Source: Caldisericaceae bacterium (GTDB lineage: Bacteria; Calditrichota; Calditrichia; Calditrichales; Calditrichaceae). From it: a stretch of DNA of 35,681 nucleotides. The position numbers were made by a program, and so were the translations under genes. Within the stretch, counting starts at the first letter, position 1; every line of letters starts with the position of its first letter. Under the pieces are notes generated by a model. The model saw nothing but the letters and a program-made list of their open reading frames with translations, made no database searches and was not told the origin of the DNA. Where the stretch lies: contig JAGHBR010000181.1 in NCBI GenBank assembly GCA_021160885.1, forward strand, positions 1 through 35,681, read 5' to 3'. This document shows, piece after piece, positions 15,765-23,907 of the stretch.

Positions 15765-16614
15765 GTTGAATCAGATATTCGCTTAATTCTCTTAAACCGG
15801 CGGCCCTTTCGCCAAAAATATTGAGAGCTTTTTCCGCTTTCTGGTGGTATTCCTGCAAATATTTTTTGGCTTCTTCCATTCCTACCAACTTGACAAAGTT
15901 CATGCGGTCATGTTCAAGATTTTTACCAACAACTTTTTCCTCGCCAATCATATCCAACATATCATCCACAATCTGGAAAGCAAAACCAATGTCGTCCGAA
16001 AAATCCTGAATGGCTTTGGTTTGCTTTTCATCGGCATGACCAATGATGGCCGCAATTTTACCGGCGGCAGAAAAAAGAGCGGCTGTTTTCTTTTGATTGA
16101 TGAATTCAATGATTTCAAAATTAACGTGTTTGTCTTTGATTTTAAGATCCACAAACTGCCCGGCGGCCAATCCATTAAAGCCAAAAGAAGCGCTAAGCAC
16201 CTGCCCCACTTTCAATCGTTCTTCAGGAGTCAAATTTTCGTCAGACAGAACCAGTTGCATACCTTCAGAGATCAATCCGATACTGGCCAAAAGGGCTACA
16301 TCCTGCCCAAAAACTACATGGTTGGCCGGTTTTCCGCGACGTAATTGCGAATCATCCATGTAAGGCAGGTCATCCATTATCAACGAAGCAGCATGAATCA
16401 GTTCAATAGCGCAAGCTGGCTGAATCAAGCGTTCTTCCGGCACATCAAATAATTCACCCGTAAAAAACACAAAAATAGCCCGTATTCGTTTACCACCTGC
16501 TGCCGAATAAGCGGCCGATTTATAAAGCGCTTCAATAAGCGGGTTGTCATTCTGTAATCGCTTATCAATTTCATCATCGATTAAGCGCTTAATATGTTGC
16601 ATTTTCTCTTTCAT
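15754..16614 (-). CDS. Polyprenyl (possibly geranylgeranyl) diphosphate synthase
   Basis: 286 residues, full length for a short-chain trans-prenyl synthase. G-G-K-R-I-R (40-45) binds the allylic/IPP diphosphate. The first aspartate motif is D81-D-L-P-Y-M-D-D88 (with the two-residue insertion of type II enzymes) followed by L-R-R-G; the second is D217-D-M-L-D221. The fifth residue before the first motif is Ala76, small rather than aromatic, which in this family favours products longer than C15, such as GGPP; this is inference. The start ATG has GGAG six bases upstream. The gene ends 11 nt inside the next gene, a GH16-like lipoprotein, and lies in the same operon as a UbiA prenyltransferase that could use its product. 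Confidence 0.9.
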   Translation of the reverse strand: MKEKMQHIKRLIDDEIDKRLQNDNPLIEALYKSAAYSAAGGKRIRAIFVFFTGELFDVPEERLIQPACAIELIHAASLIMDDLPYMDDSQLRRGKPANHVVFGQDVALLASIGLISEGMQLVLSDENLTPEERLKVGQVLSASFGFNGLAAGQFVDLKIKDKHVNFEIIEFINQKKTAALFSAAGKIAAIIGHADEKQTKAIQDFSDDIGFAFQIVDDMLDMIGEEKVVGKNLEHDRMNFVKLVGMEEAKKYLQEYHQKAEKALNIFGERAAGLRELSEYLIQRVR

Positions 16615-16617
16615 GAG

Positions 16618-18255
16618 CTACTCCTTTTTTACACGCAAAAGAAACATTGTTTGATTATTAAATCTTTTAACAGCAACTAATTCCAGGAACGCTGGCCACT
16701 GATTTTTTTCTAACTGCCAGGGCCTGCGTAACCGGTCTTTTAATTCAATTAAAATAAAATTAACTTGTTTTCTAAGCAAATATAATTGTAAAGAATCCAG
16801 AGGGGCAAATGGTAAAACAACAAATCTACGTTTGGCAAAGTAGATCGGTTGAGGAACCGTAGCCGCAATGGTAGCCTGATGATCCACGATTTGGTTAAGC
16901 CAATGGCCGGCCGAATAATAGTACTCGTTTTTCAACATAGTACGAAAGGTTTGAGCGTAATTAGGAACAGAAGTCAAGAACACAAAAATTACAGCTATTA
17001 GCGCTATCGTTTTTTCGCTTTTCAATTTTTTAATGTAAATCGAAAATTGTTCATTAAACTTTAAAATGCCATAAGCAGCCATGGGCATCATAATTAGCCC
17101 GGGAAAATACAAGAAACGCTGTTCCACATTGGCCATTATAACCAGAAAAGTAGGCAATAGAAAAAAAGCGCAATAAAGCACCAGCCCCCTGTTTTTATTC
17201 CAGGGGAATTTTAAAATCCCGATAAGCAGAAATAACAAATATCCAGGAGGTAGTATTTGCCCCCATAAAAACTTTTTAATCGCTTTAAACGTATTGCCAA
17301 TCGTAAAGACCAAAAATTTCTTTATTTTTTTGTCGGCCGGGCGCTTTTCCGAAACCATTGAGGGCAGTGTTTCCTGCCCTGCAAAAACAGCATTTGTCAG
17401 CAATTCGTCTGCTGAAGAATTTAAAGAATACCGTACCCGATTCAAATGAAATTTAAAATCCGTTTTCTTATGCTGCTTTTCATCTTCGTTTAAAAAATGT
17501 CTGGAAACTTGCGAATGCACGCAAACAAAGCTGATTTTGGGATAAACTTTAATATCACCAGAAACTGAAAACACAAATAGACCGTAAGAAAGCACAAAAA
17601 AAACAGTAATTCCAGTAAAAATTAGCATCCCTTTCACCTTTTTACGCCAAATAATTAAAATGATCAGCATCATCAACAGATAGCTTACCGTTTCAGGTCT
17701 GGTCAGGTAGGCCAGGCCAATGGCAAAAGCAGCGCAACTTACTAATTTTTGACTACCGTTCTCCTTTAAATAAAACAATAAACAGGCAAAGCTGACAAAA
17801 AGCAGCAGAAAATAGACGGCTTCGGTAGCCACGCGGGCCGAAACATAAATAAGGGCCGGGTTAAAACTGACTAGTAGAGCAGAAACTTCCGCTAAAAATG
17901 TTTTTTGTGAAAGGCGCTTTACAAAAAGATAAACAGCAACAATCAAACTCATGCCGGCTAAAAAAGAAATTAATTTACCGGCTAACACCGGTTCAAAAAC
18001 AAACGAAAACACACCCAAAAGAAAGGGATAAAATGGTGGTTGAACAATATCCGGGAATTGACTACCATTACTTACATATTGCCCGGCATGAAGCAAATGG
18101 TAACCTAAGGAAACATAGTGCACTCCATCCGGAGATAAATCGTGATTCGTAAAAATAAAAATCAGGCGGAATATTGCTCCTGCAGTAAGCGCCAAATACA
18201 ATAACTCTCGCTGGTTATTTCTTTGATAAACCGTTTTTAGCAATTTTGTTCTCAT
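16618..18255 (-). CDS. PMT/ArnT-type membrane glycosyltransferase (GT-C)
   Basis: 545 residues with many membrane helices. The first periplasmic loop holds S-P-D-G-V-H-Y (40-46) and, further on, Q-P-P-F-Y-P-F-L, the D-x-x-Y plus P-P-x-Y-P pattern of the dolichyl-phosphate-mannose mannosyltransferase/ArnT (PMT_2) superfamily. These enzymes take a sugar from a polyprenyl-phosphate carrier outside the cytoplasm and attach it to protein, lipid or glycan. The gene overlaps the end of the two-domain GT2 gene by 41 nt; that GT2 has a DPM1-like half, which could make the polyprenyl-phosphate sugar that this enzyme uses. A shorter start is possible; I keep the ATG at 18255. Confidence 0.75.
   Translation of the reverse strand: MRTKLLKTVYQRNNQRELLYLALTAGAIFRLIFIFTNHDLSPDGVHYVSLGYHLLHAGQYVSNGSQFPDIVQPPFYPFLLGVFSFVFEPVLAGKLISFLAGMSLIVAVYLFVKRLSQKTFLAEVSALLVSFNPALIYVSARVATEAVYFLLLFVSFACLLFYLKENGSQKLVSCAAFAIGLAYLTRPETVSYLLMMLIILIIWRKKVKGMLIFTGITVFFVLSYGLFVFSVSGDIKVYPKISFVCVHSQVSRHFLNEDEKQHKKTDFKFHLNRVRYSLNSSADELLTNAVFAGQETLPSMVSEKRPADKKIKKFLVFTIGNTFKAIKKFLWGQILPPGYLLFLLIGILKFPWNKNRGLVLYCAFFLLPTFLVIMANVEQRFLYFPGLIMMPMAAYGILKFNEQFSIYIKKLKSEKTIALIAVIFVFLTSVPNYAQTFRTMLKNEYYYSAGHWLNQIVDHQATIAATVPQPIYFAKRRFVVLPFAPLDSLQLYLLRKQVNFILIELKDRLRRPWQLEKNQWPAFLELVAVKRFNNQTMFLLRVKKE
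16621..16624 (-). promoter_or_regulatory. GGAG ribosome-binding site of the prenyl synthase
   Basis: On the minus strand GGAG lies six bases before the ATG at 16614, preceded by an A-run. It overlaps the end of the PMT-type gene, whose stop codon is at 16618-16620. Confidence 0.7.
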
Positions 18256-19966
18256 CTAAAATATGTACTTCCTTGGTCGTAACAGAAATATCCCAGATAA
18301 ATGGATTTTTATCTCTCAGATAAAAATCGAGCATACCTAAAAAGCGCGCCAGTGCTTCAAAGGCCATTAGCATCATCATAAAAAAAGTTTCTTTTGGCGT
18401 CCAACGATGTAATTTCAAAACCATTTTTAGAATTTTAGAAGATTTAAGGGTGGTCACTTCATAGCCGATTAGCGCTTTAAGATGACGATGCCCCGAAGCA
18501 ATGCGCCTGCGTTGTTTAAAGAAATCGACTAATGTTTCAGGTCCTTTATTGCTTACCAGGGCATCATTGGCATAGGCCAGTTTTAAGCCTGCCTTGGAGA
18601 TAATGGCTTCGATGGCTGCTTCATCCACTGCAGTGTATTTTGGAATGCGTGAAACAATGTTGCGGAATGCCACCATTTCGCCGCATTTAGGTGATTGCAG
18701 GGCCATGTGATGATGGAGTTGCCAAAGTTTGTGTACACAAAAGCCGACAAAACGTTTTGGATCATTTACCGGTATCGGGTGCACGCCTACCATGCCGATA
18801 TCGGCTTGTTTAAATGGCTTAACCAATTCTTCAACGGTTCCCGGATGAGCAATAGTATCGGCGCTTTCAATAACTACAATGTCTCCCCTTGCTAATTTTA
18901 AGAATTCGTTGATGGCGCTGGCTTTGCCCAATCTTTTGGGTTGTCTGATTAAACGAATGCGTTCATCCTTTTGCTGGAATTGTTCCACTATTTCATCGGT
19001 CCGATCTGTAGAACCTGAAGAAATAACCAGAATTTCCAGAATCCGTCCGCTTTGTACTTTTTGATTATGTAAGGCTTGCAAGCAATGGGCAATATTTTTT
19101 TCTTCATTGTAAGCCATTACTCCTATGCTGATATCATAGAAGTCTTTTACTTCAAAATGGCCGTTATTCTTTAATTCCGGAGGGTTAACAAATTCCTCAT
19201 ACTCATCCACAAATCGTTCGTACTCGCGTTTTAAATAGACCAGATGTCTGATGATCTCCCACCAGGGCGCCCGAAACTTAAACACATAGCGAAACGTTTT
19301 ACGTCTGGTGTGTTTACTCACCTTGGAAACAGCGTCAGGAGTGCCCTGATAAATAAACGGTATTTCTTTTACTCTAAAATGGTGTTGGTAGGCCAGATGG
19401 AGTAACTGTATTTGCACAATATAGGCCTCGTTAAACAGAGCATTAAGATCAATACTTTCCAAAAATCTGCGCCGGTAACAACGAAAACCTGAGGTAAAGT
19501 CCCAGATTGGTTTTACCAGAATGTAAGAAACGAACATGTTGGCCATTTTACTGACCAGCAATTTCCGGAAGCGCCATCCTTCGACACGCACTCCGTCAAT
19601 GTAGCGACTGCCAATAACAAGATCGTATTTTTCTGAGGTCTTAAGAAAATCTTTAATGTATCTCGGCGAATGAGACTGGTCGCCATCCATGGTAATTACC
19701 GGGTCGTAATTATATCGCAGGGCATAATCAAAGCCCATGCGTAAGGCTTCACCAAACTTACCTGGATTATCCTGGTAAATGATCTTAATTCTAAAATTTT
19801 TCTGGGCCAGTTCTTCTACCAGTGGTCCGGTTCCGTCTGTGGACCTGGCATCCACCACCAGCACATCCAGATTGGGATATTGTGTGGTAATTTCCTCTAA
19901 AATTGTTTTAATATGGTCTGCTTCATTCCAAGTCGGAATAATTACCAGAGCACGGGGATCACTCAT
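18215..19966 (-). CDS. Fusion of two GT2 glycosyltransferases (DPM1-like plus second GT2)
   Basis: 583 residues with two GT-A domains. Domain 1 (about 5-240) is DPM1-like: V-V-D-A-R-S-T-D-G-T (37-46), M-D-G-D-Q-S-H (93-99), S-G-F-R (159-162). It would transfer a sugar to a polyprenyl phosphate. Domain 2 (about 277-500) begins S-I-G-V-M-A-Y-N-E-E (280-289). At the metal site it has E-S-A-D-T (367-371) where D-x-D is usual, then V-D-E-A-A-I-E (447-453) and Q-R-R-R (485-488), like processive GT2 enzymes. A hydrophobic stretch near 520-545 may touch the membrane. The overlap upstream is 8 nt. The downstream PMT-type enzyme could use the product of domain 1. Confidence 0.8.
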   Translation of the reverse strand: MSDPRALVIIPTWNEADHIKTILEEITTQYPNLDVLVVDARSTDGTGPLVEELAQKNFRIKIIYQDNPGKFGEALRMGFDYALRYNYDPVITMDGDQSHSPRYIKDFLKTSEKYDLVIGSRYIDGVRVEGWRFRKLLVSKMANMFVSYILVKPIWDFTSGFRCYRRRFLESIDLNALFNEAYIVQIQLLHLAYQHHFRVKEIPFIYQGTPDAVSKVSKHTRRKTFRYVFKFRAPWWEIIRHLVYLKREYERFVDEYEEFVNPPELKNNGHFEVKDFYDISIGVMAYNEEKNIAHCLQALHNQKVQSGRILEILVISSGSTDRTDEIVEQFQQKDERIRLIRQPKRLGKASAINEFLKLARGDIVVIESADTIAHPGTVEELVKPFKQADIGMVGVHPIPVNDPKRFVGFCVHKLWQLHHHMALQSPKCGEMVAFRNIVSRIPKYTAVDEAAIEAIISKAGLKLAYANDALVSNKGPETLVDFFKQRRRIASGHRHLKALIGYEVTTLKSSKILKMVLKLHRWTPKETFFMMMLMAFEALARFLGMLDFYLRDKNPFIWDISVTTKEVHILDENKIAKNGLSKK

Positions 19967-20855
19967 CTATTTTCTCCCAGGCTCCCTGTAAAAATCCGAC
20001 AGCCCAGGGTACCAGCCCCAGGGCCAGAATGCCGGTTGCCATCACATGTTGATTAATAATTTCTGACCTCCATTTCAGAAAGACGATAACAGTTCGCCAC
20101 CATTTTACTAAAGGTAAGATAGGAATTGTTATGGTTGCAAGCAATTTATTTCGGGCAATAGTTGCTCCTTCCAGTGGAAGAATTTTTAACATTTTTGCTG
20201 TAACCCGGCCCACACGCTTTTGATGTTGCAAATAGGATTTTAACATGCTACGATGATTATGGTAAATTTTAGCTGAAGGAATAAAAAAGATTCGGCCCCC
20301 GCTTTGACGTAATCTGTAATTAAATTCAAGGTCTTCTTGGGGATAGTAGTGAGGATTAAAAAAACCGATTTTGTCAAAGACCTGACGTTTGTAAGAAATA
20401 TTGCATGTGGGGATATGCTCTCGTTCGCTTGGCGGATACTGAGGCAAAAATTCTCTAAACTCAGCCATGTAACCGGCCCAGGCTACATTGTTAAACTGAT
20501 CGTTAGCATTTTCCACCGATCCCCCGATTGCTTCGTAATCGTAATGACGATGAACCGAAACAAGTTGTTCCAACCAGTCTGGAGCCGCCTCACAGTCTGA
20601 ATCAATTAAGCAAATGATATCGCCGCGGCTGGCTTTTATACCTGCATTTCGGGCGCTTCCCGGATCTGTTTTTTGGTCAAAACGGATCAATTTTACATCA
20701 GAAAATTCTTTCTTGATGATTTCAGGCGTTTTGTCCTGCGAACTATCCGCTACAATCACTTCAAAAGGCTCGGAAAAAGTCTGCGCTCTTAGCGACCTTA
20801 AACAACGGGCGATCGTTTTTTCTGAATTGTAAGATGGAATAATCACCGAAACCAT
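19959..20855 (-). CDS. GT2 glycosyltransferase
   Basis: 298 residues. V-S-V-I-I-P-S-Y-N-S-E (2-12), D-S-S-Q-D (91-type nucleotide site early in the domain), G-S-A-R-N-x-G, L-I-D-S-D-C-E as the D-x-D metal site, and P-Q-E-D-L-E-F-N-Y-R-L as the acceptor/base segment are classic GT2 family features. The C-terminus has hydrophobic segments that may anchor it to the inner membrane. It begins one base after the methyltransferase stop codon and overlaps the GT2-GT2 fusion by 8 nt. It is expected to add a sugar to a lipid-linked glycan on the cytoplasmic side; donor and acceptor are not readable from sequence. Confidence 0.85.
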   Translation of the reverse strand: MVSVIIPSYNSEKTIARCLRSLRAQTFSEPFEVIVADSSQDKTPEIIKKEFSDVKLIRFDQKTDPGSARNAGIKASRGDIICLIDSDCEAAPDWLEQLVSVHRHYDYEAIGGSVENANDQFNNVAWAGYMAEFREFLPQYPPSEREHIPTCNISYKRQVFDKIGFFNPHYYPQEDLEFNYRLRQSGGRIFFIPSAKIYHNHRSMLKSYLQHQKRVGRVTAKMLKILPLEGATIARNKLLATITIPILPLVKWWRTVIVFLKWRSEIINQHVMATGILALGLVPWAVGFLQGAWEKIDE

Positions 20856-20856
20856 T

Positions 20857-21732
20857 TTAATCCTTTACAAAAATCAAATATTGATGGTGTGCCCATAATT
20901 GACGAATAGGGAACGGAGCTTTTTCCAAAAATTTAAATTTGAAGACCTCCTGTTCTAAATCCGGCCGCTGATTTGAAAAATAATCCAAAATGGTCATTCG
21001 TTCCCCTGTAGCCGACAGCTTTTTTTGTTTGCTAAAAAGTTTTAGTAAAAAGCCCACTTTTAACTTATCGAACAAAACTTCTTTTTTTAAAGGAAAATCT
21101 GGCCAGGGTGGTACATCAAAGTAACCTTTTTCGGCCAGCCGCCAGTTCAAACGTTCCAATTCCTTTCGGATGTTGCTGGTTCCAATATTCTGGTATTGCA
21201 ATTCTGGTTTAGTACCGCCTGGCCAGCGCAAACGGATTTGGTACCCAACACCATAACGATTGGGAACGCAAATAAAGATTACCTGACGTGTTAATCGGCT
21301 GAGTTCAACACAAAAAGCAGGCAAGTCTTTAACAAACCAAAGACTGGCAAAATTCCAGCTTAAATCAAAGCTCTGATCTGCAAAAGGTAATTTTTCGAAA
21401 CGTTCCGTTAAACAGAAACTGGCCTGCAATTGCAATTGTTGCCAGATTTTTTGAATTTTGGTCAACCTTTCCAAATGATCATCAACAACCGTAACCTGCT
21501 TTTGTTTTTTGGCCCACCAAAGGCTATTAATGCCGCTTATGCCGGTCATGCCAAAGCTGGGCGCTTCCAGAACCTGTTCAATGTTAAACTGTTGATCAAG
21601 CCGCTGGAAAAACCCGTGCAGTAAAAACCGTTCGTAAGTGGTTCCTAATCCTTCATGGGGATTTTCAAAATATTCTGGCCAGGTATCGATGATAGGAAAA
21701 AAGAAGTTCGCTTTTTTAGTTTCAGTAGACAT
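20857..21732 (-). CDS. Class I SAM-dependent methyltransferase
   Basis: 291 residues. A degenerate SAM loop E-A-P-S-F-G-M-T-G stands where E-x-G-x-G-x-G is usual. It is followed by V-T-V-V-D-D as the acidic second strand end, then L-P-F-A-D-Q-S-F-D-L-S-W, the characteristic Methyltransf_11 segment. The target is unknown; in this setting a sugar or lipid-linked intermediate is most likely. It overlaps the SDR gene by 11 nt. The altered glycine loop leaves some doubt about activity. Confidence 0.7.
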   Translation of the reverse strand: MSTETKKANFFFPIIDTWPEYFENPHEGLGTTYERFLLHGFFQRLDQQFNIEQVLEAPSFGMTGISGINSLWWAKKQKQVTVVDDHLERLTKIQKIWQQLQLQASFCLTERFEKLPFADQSFDLSWNFASLWFVKDLPAFCVELSRLTRQVIFICVPNRYGVGYQIRLRWPGGTKPELQYQNIGTSNIRKELERLNWRLAEKGYFDVPPWPDFPLKKEVLFDKLKVGFLLKLFSKQKKLSATGERMTILDYFSNQRPDLEQEVFKFKFLEKAPFPIRQLWAHHQYLIFVKD

Positions 21733-22672
21733 TGTCTTTTAAATATTCCTTTATTTGTTGTTCGGTATCAGCCGGAATGTAGTCCATATCTTGTAATGCG
21801 GGTGTGATGTCGTAATACCAGGATTCGCTGATTAGTTGCAGACTTGTCCTCAGGGCATCCATTTTTAACAACTGGGTTGTCTTTTTAGCAAGGGAGAAGA
21901 CGAAATCCGGAACCTGCCATAAGCGGCCACCACGGGCTGCTTTTATTAAATTAGCTAATTTTTTGAATGAGACAGGCTGCTGATCTGCAATTAAATAAAT
22001 GTTATTGTTAAACAAATCTTTTTTAATTATCCGATTTATCAATTCGGAAAATGCTTGTACGTCCAGAAGATGGATTAAAATATCACTTTTAGCAAGCATC
22101 ATCTTATTAGTCTGGATTAAAGCGACCATTTTTTTCAGGAAGCCATCATCTTCCGGCCCATAGGTAATGGTGGGGCGTAAAATTAAAAATTTAATACTGG
22201 TGTTTGAAATTTGTAAAATTCTTTTTTCGGCCTGAGCTTTGCTTTGATGATAGATACCATCCGCCGCAAAAGGCGAATTTACACGGGCCGGAAGTTCAGA
22301 AGGGATGCTCCCCAAAACGCCTACCGTGCTGATGTACAAAAAACGGGTAATTTCCCGCTTACGGGCCCAATTCAACAAGTTCTGCGTTCCGTCAACGTTG
22401 ACCAGCTGGTATTTCTCGACAGGGGCTTTACCCGCGCCGCGAATGGAAGCCAGATGCACGATGGCATCGATGGGTGATTTAATGGAATTTAAAACAGCCG
22501 AATCGTAAAATGCCCCTTTGATTATTTTTAAATTGGGATACTGCTGTAAAACGTTTATTTTATTTAACGATTCGGCACGCACAGGCGCAAAAAGCTGATG
22601 CCCTTCGTTTAGTAATTTTTTCGCCACATGACGTCCCATAAAGCCGGACATGCCGGTCAAAAAAATATTCAT
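21722..22672 (-). CDS. NAD(P)-dependent sugar epimerase/dehydratase (extended SDR)
   Basis: 316 residues. T-G-M-S-G-F-M-G (6-13) is the Rossmann nucleotide-binding motif T-G-x-x-G-x-x-G, and Y-H-Q-S-K carries the catalytic Y-x-x-x-K, with S-T-V-G-V-L-G before it as the serine strand. Members interconvert or dehydrate nucleotide sugars, or reduce prenyl- and sterol-like substrates. Its start overlaps the preceding stop as ATGA, so translation is probably coupled. Given the neighbouring glycosyltransferases a nucleotide-sugar substrate is the simplest guess. Confidence 0.85.
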   Translation of the reverse strand: MNIFLTGMSGFMGRHVAKKLLNEGHQLFAPVRAESLNKINVLQQYPNLKIIKGAFYDSAVLNSIKSPIDAIVHLASIRGAGKAPVEKYQLVNVDGTQNLLNWARKREITRFLYISTVGVLGSIPSELPARVNSPFAADGIYHQSKAQAEKRILQISNTSIKFLILRPTITYGPEDDGFLKKMVALIQTNKMMLAKSDILIHLLDVQAFSELINRIIKKDLFNNNIYLIADQQPVSFKKLANLIKAARGGRLWQVPDFVFSLAKKTTQLLKMDALRTSLQLISESWYYDITPALQDMDYIPADTEQQIKEYLKDNVY

Positions 22673-23643
22673 CTTGCCGGGTAAAGCTGGTTCATTTCTC
22701 TTAGTTGCATATACTGTATTTTGTACTGCTGATTTAAATAACTAAAATAATCATCAAGCCTTTTTAGATATTGATCAACATCATCCTGTGTGAGACAATA
22801 TTTGGATCCACCGGGCATCAATTCATTGGAATGAAACATCATGTTTAAAAATGTAACGCCCGAATTAATCAGATTATCGCTCAATTGAATCATTTGCTTC
22901 AAGGTGGAATAGGAAGGTCTTAGCCAGTAGAGGTCTATGTCAAACGCTTTTTTTAACAGTCGACGCAAGCCAACATTGGGCAAATAGATATAACGTTTAG
23001 CCAGAAATTGAGGTACCTTTTTGTTAAAATGAACCGTCAGCGGCACTTCTAAAATGGGAGAATTTCCTGCTTGCCGCACATTGTTCCGGTTCAGCCGGTA
23101 AGGTTCAATGGAATTAAGATAGCCAAAGTTTGGTTCAAACGGCTTTTTAGCCAGACGAAAAGGCACCACACTGCTATCGACCGTCACGCCAATCTCTTCC
23201 AGCACCGGCACCGAGCTCTCGTTAAATCCGTAACGCCCGGCCCGGTAAGTAAGCGGTTTTTCTCCTACTTGATTGGCAATTAAGTCAGAAAGGAGTTTAA
23301 GTTTCTTGAATTGTAATTCAGGTGGCAGGTTCATTGGGAATGAATTAGCCACAGTACGCTCTTCTTCGTAAGGCGGATTTACCCAGGGGTGCAAATGCAG
23401 GCCTATTTCAGCCAGATGATTTTGCTGAAAGTCCATTAAAATTTTCATGGCCGTTTTATTAGCTGCCACCGGATAATCAATTAAGTAAGTTGCCTTAACC
23501 CCATGTCGATCGAACAGCTCTTGCAGGGGCCTGAGGAACTTTATGTTTTCGACGGTGTAATGAGTATGGTCGTTGTAAGCAGTTCCCCATTCCCGCTCTT
23601 CTTCGGTGTCGATGGTTACAAGGAAGTAAATCATTGTTAGCAT
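22669..23643 (-). CDS. Polysaccharide deacetylase-fold protein (WalW-like)
   Basis: About 324 residues. F-L-V-T-I-D-T-E-E-E at the N-terminus and E-I-G-L-H-L-H-P-W (79-87) with N-P-P are the metal- and substrate-site motifs of the divergent NodB-fold group found in polysaccharide loci; Y-R-A-G-R-Y-G follows. Its own activity may be deacetylation of N-acetyl sugars, but the group is poorly characterised. Two starts fit: ATG at 23643 with AAAGG four bases away, or ATG at 23634 with the same site about 13 away. It follows a 264-bp spacer and may have its own promoter. Confidence 0.75.
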   Translation of the reverse strand: MLTMIYFLVTIDTEEEREWGTAYNDHTHYTVENIKFLRPLQELFDRHGVKATYLIDYPVAANKTAMKILMDFQQNHLAEIGLHLHPWVNPPYEEERTVANSFPMNLPPELQFKKLKLLSDLIANQVGEKPLTYRAGRYGFNESSVPVLEEIGVTVDSSVVPFRLAKKPFEPNFGYLNSIEPYRLNRNNVRQAGNSPILEVPLTVHFNKKVPQFLAKRYIYLPNVGLRRLLKKAFDIDLYWLRPSYSTLKQMIQLSDNLINSGVTFLNMMFHSNELMPGGSKYCLTQDDVDQYLKRLDDYFSYLNQQYKIQYMQLREMNQLYPAR

Positions 23644-23907
23644 TTACCTTTTACTTGAGTTGATTGGTTGAGTAGTCAAATATTTAAATGTAGGTTGGAA
23701 GGCGGCAATTTTTTACTGTAAAAACAATATCCATAGATTTAGAAATCAAGAGTAATAGCGTCTGTAAAGCCTGCTCACTTTCCAAGGCTCTTCAAGCCAA
23801 ATAGATCGCGGTCATTTTTTACTAATCAATTAAAAGTCAAAAACTTAATATCCGCTATATTTTGAGTGTAATTAAATTTAATTACGTTCAGGCGGTTTTA
23901 TGTTTTT
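23644..23907. other. 264-bp intergenic spacer
   Basis: No gene seen. It contains an 18-bp perfect palindrome at 23868-23885, close to the end of the secreted heparinase-like gene, and otherwise AT-rich unique sequence. A promoter for the deacetylase-SDR-methyltransferase genes could sit here, but I could not identify convincing boxes. Confidence 0.5.
23868..23885. repeat. 18-bp perfect AT palindrome
   Basis: GTAATTAAATTTAATTAC is its own reverse complement. It lies 22 bases past the stop codon of the secreted heparinase-like gene. It is too AT-rich for a strong terminator; a dimeric regulator site is possible. Confidence 0.8.

Noticed and set aside
15844..16344. Plus-strand open frame of 166 residues
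   Set aside because: It is the antisense shadow of the prenyl diphosphate synthase, which has all catalytic motifs.
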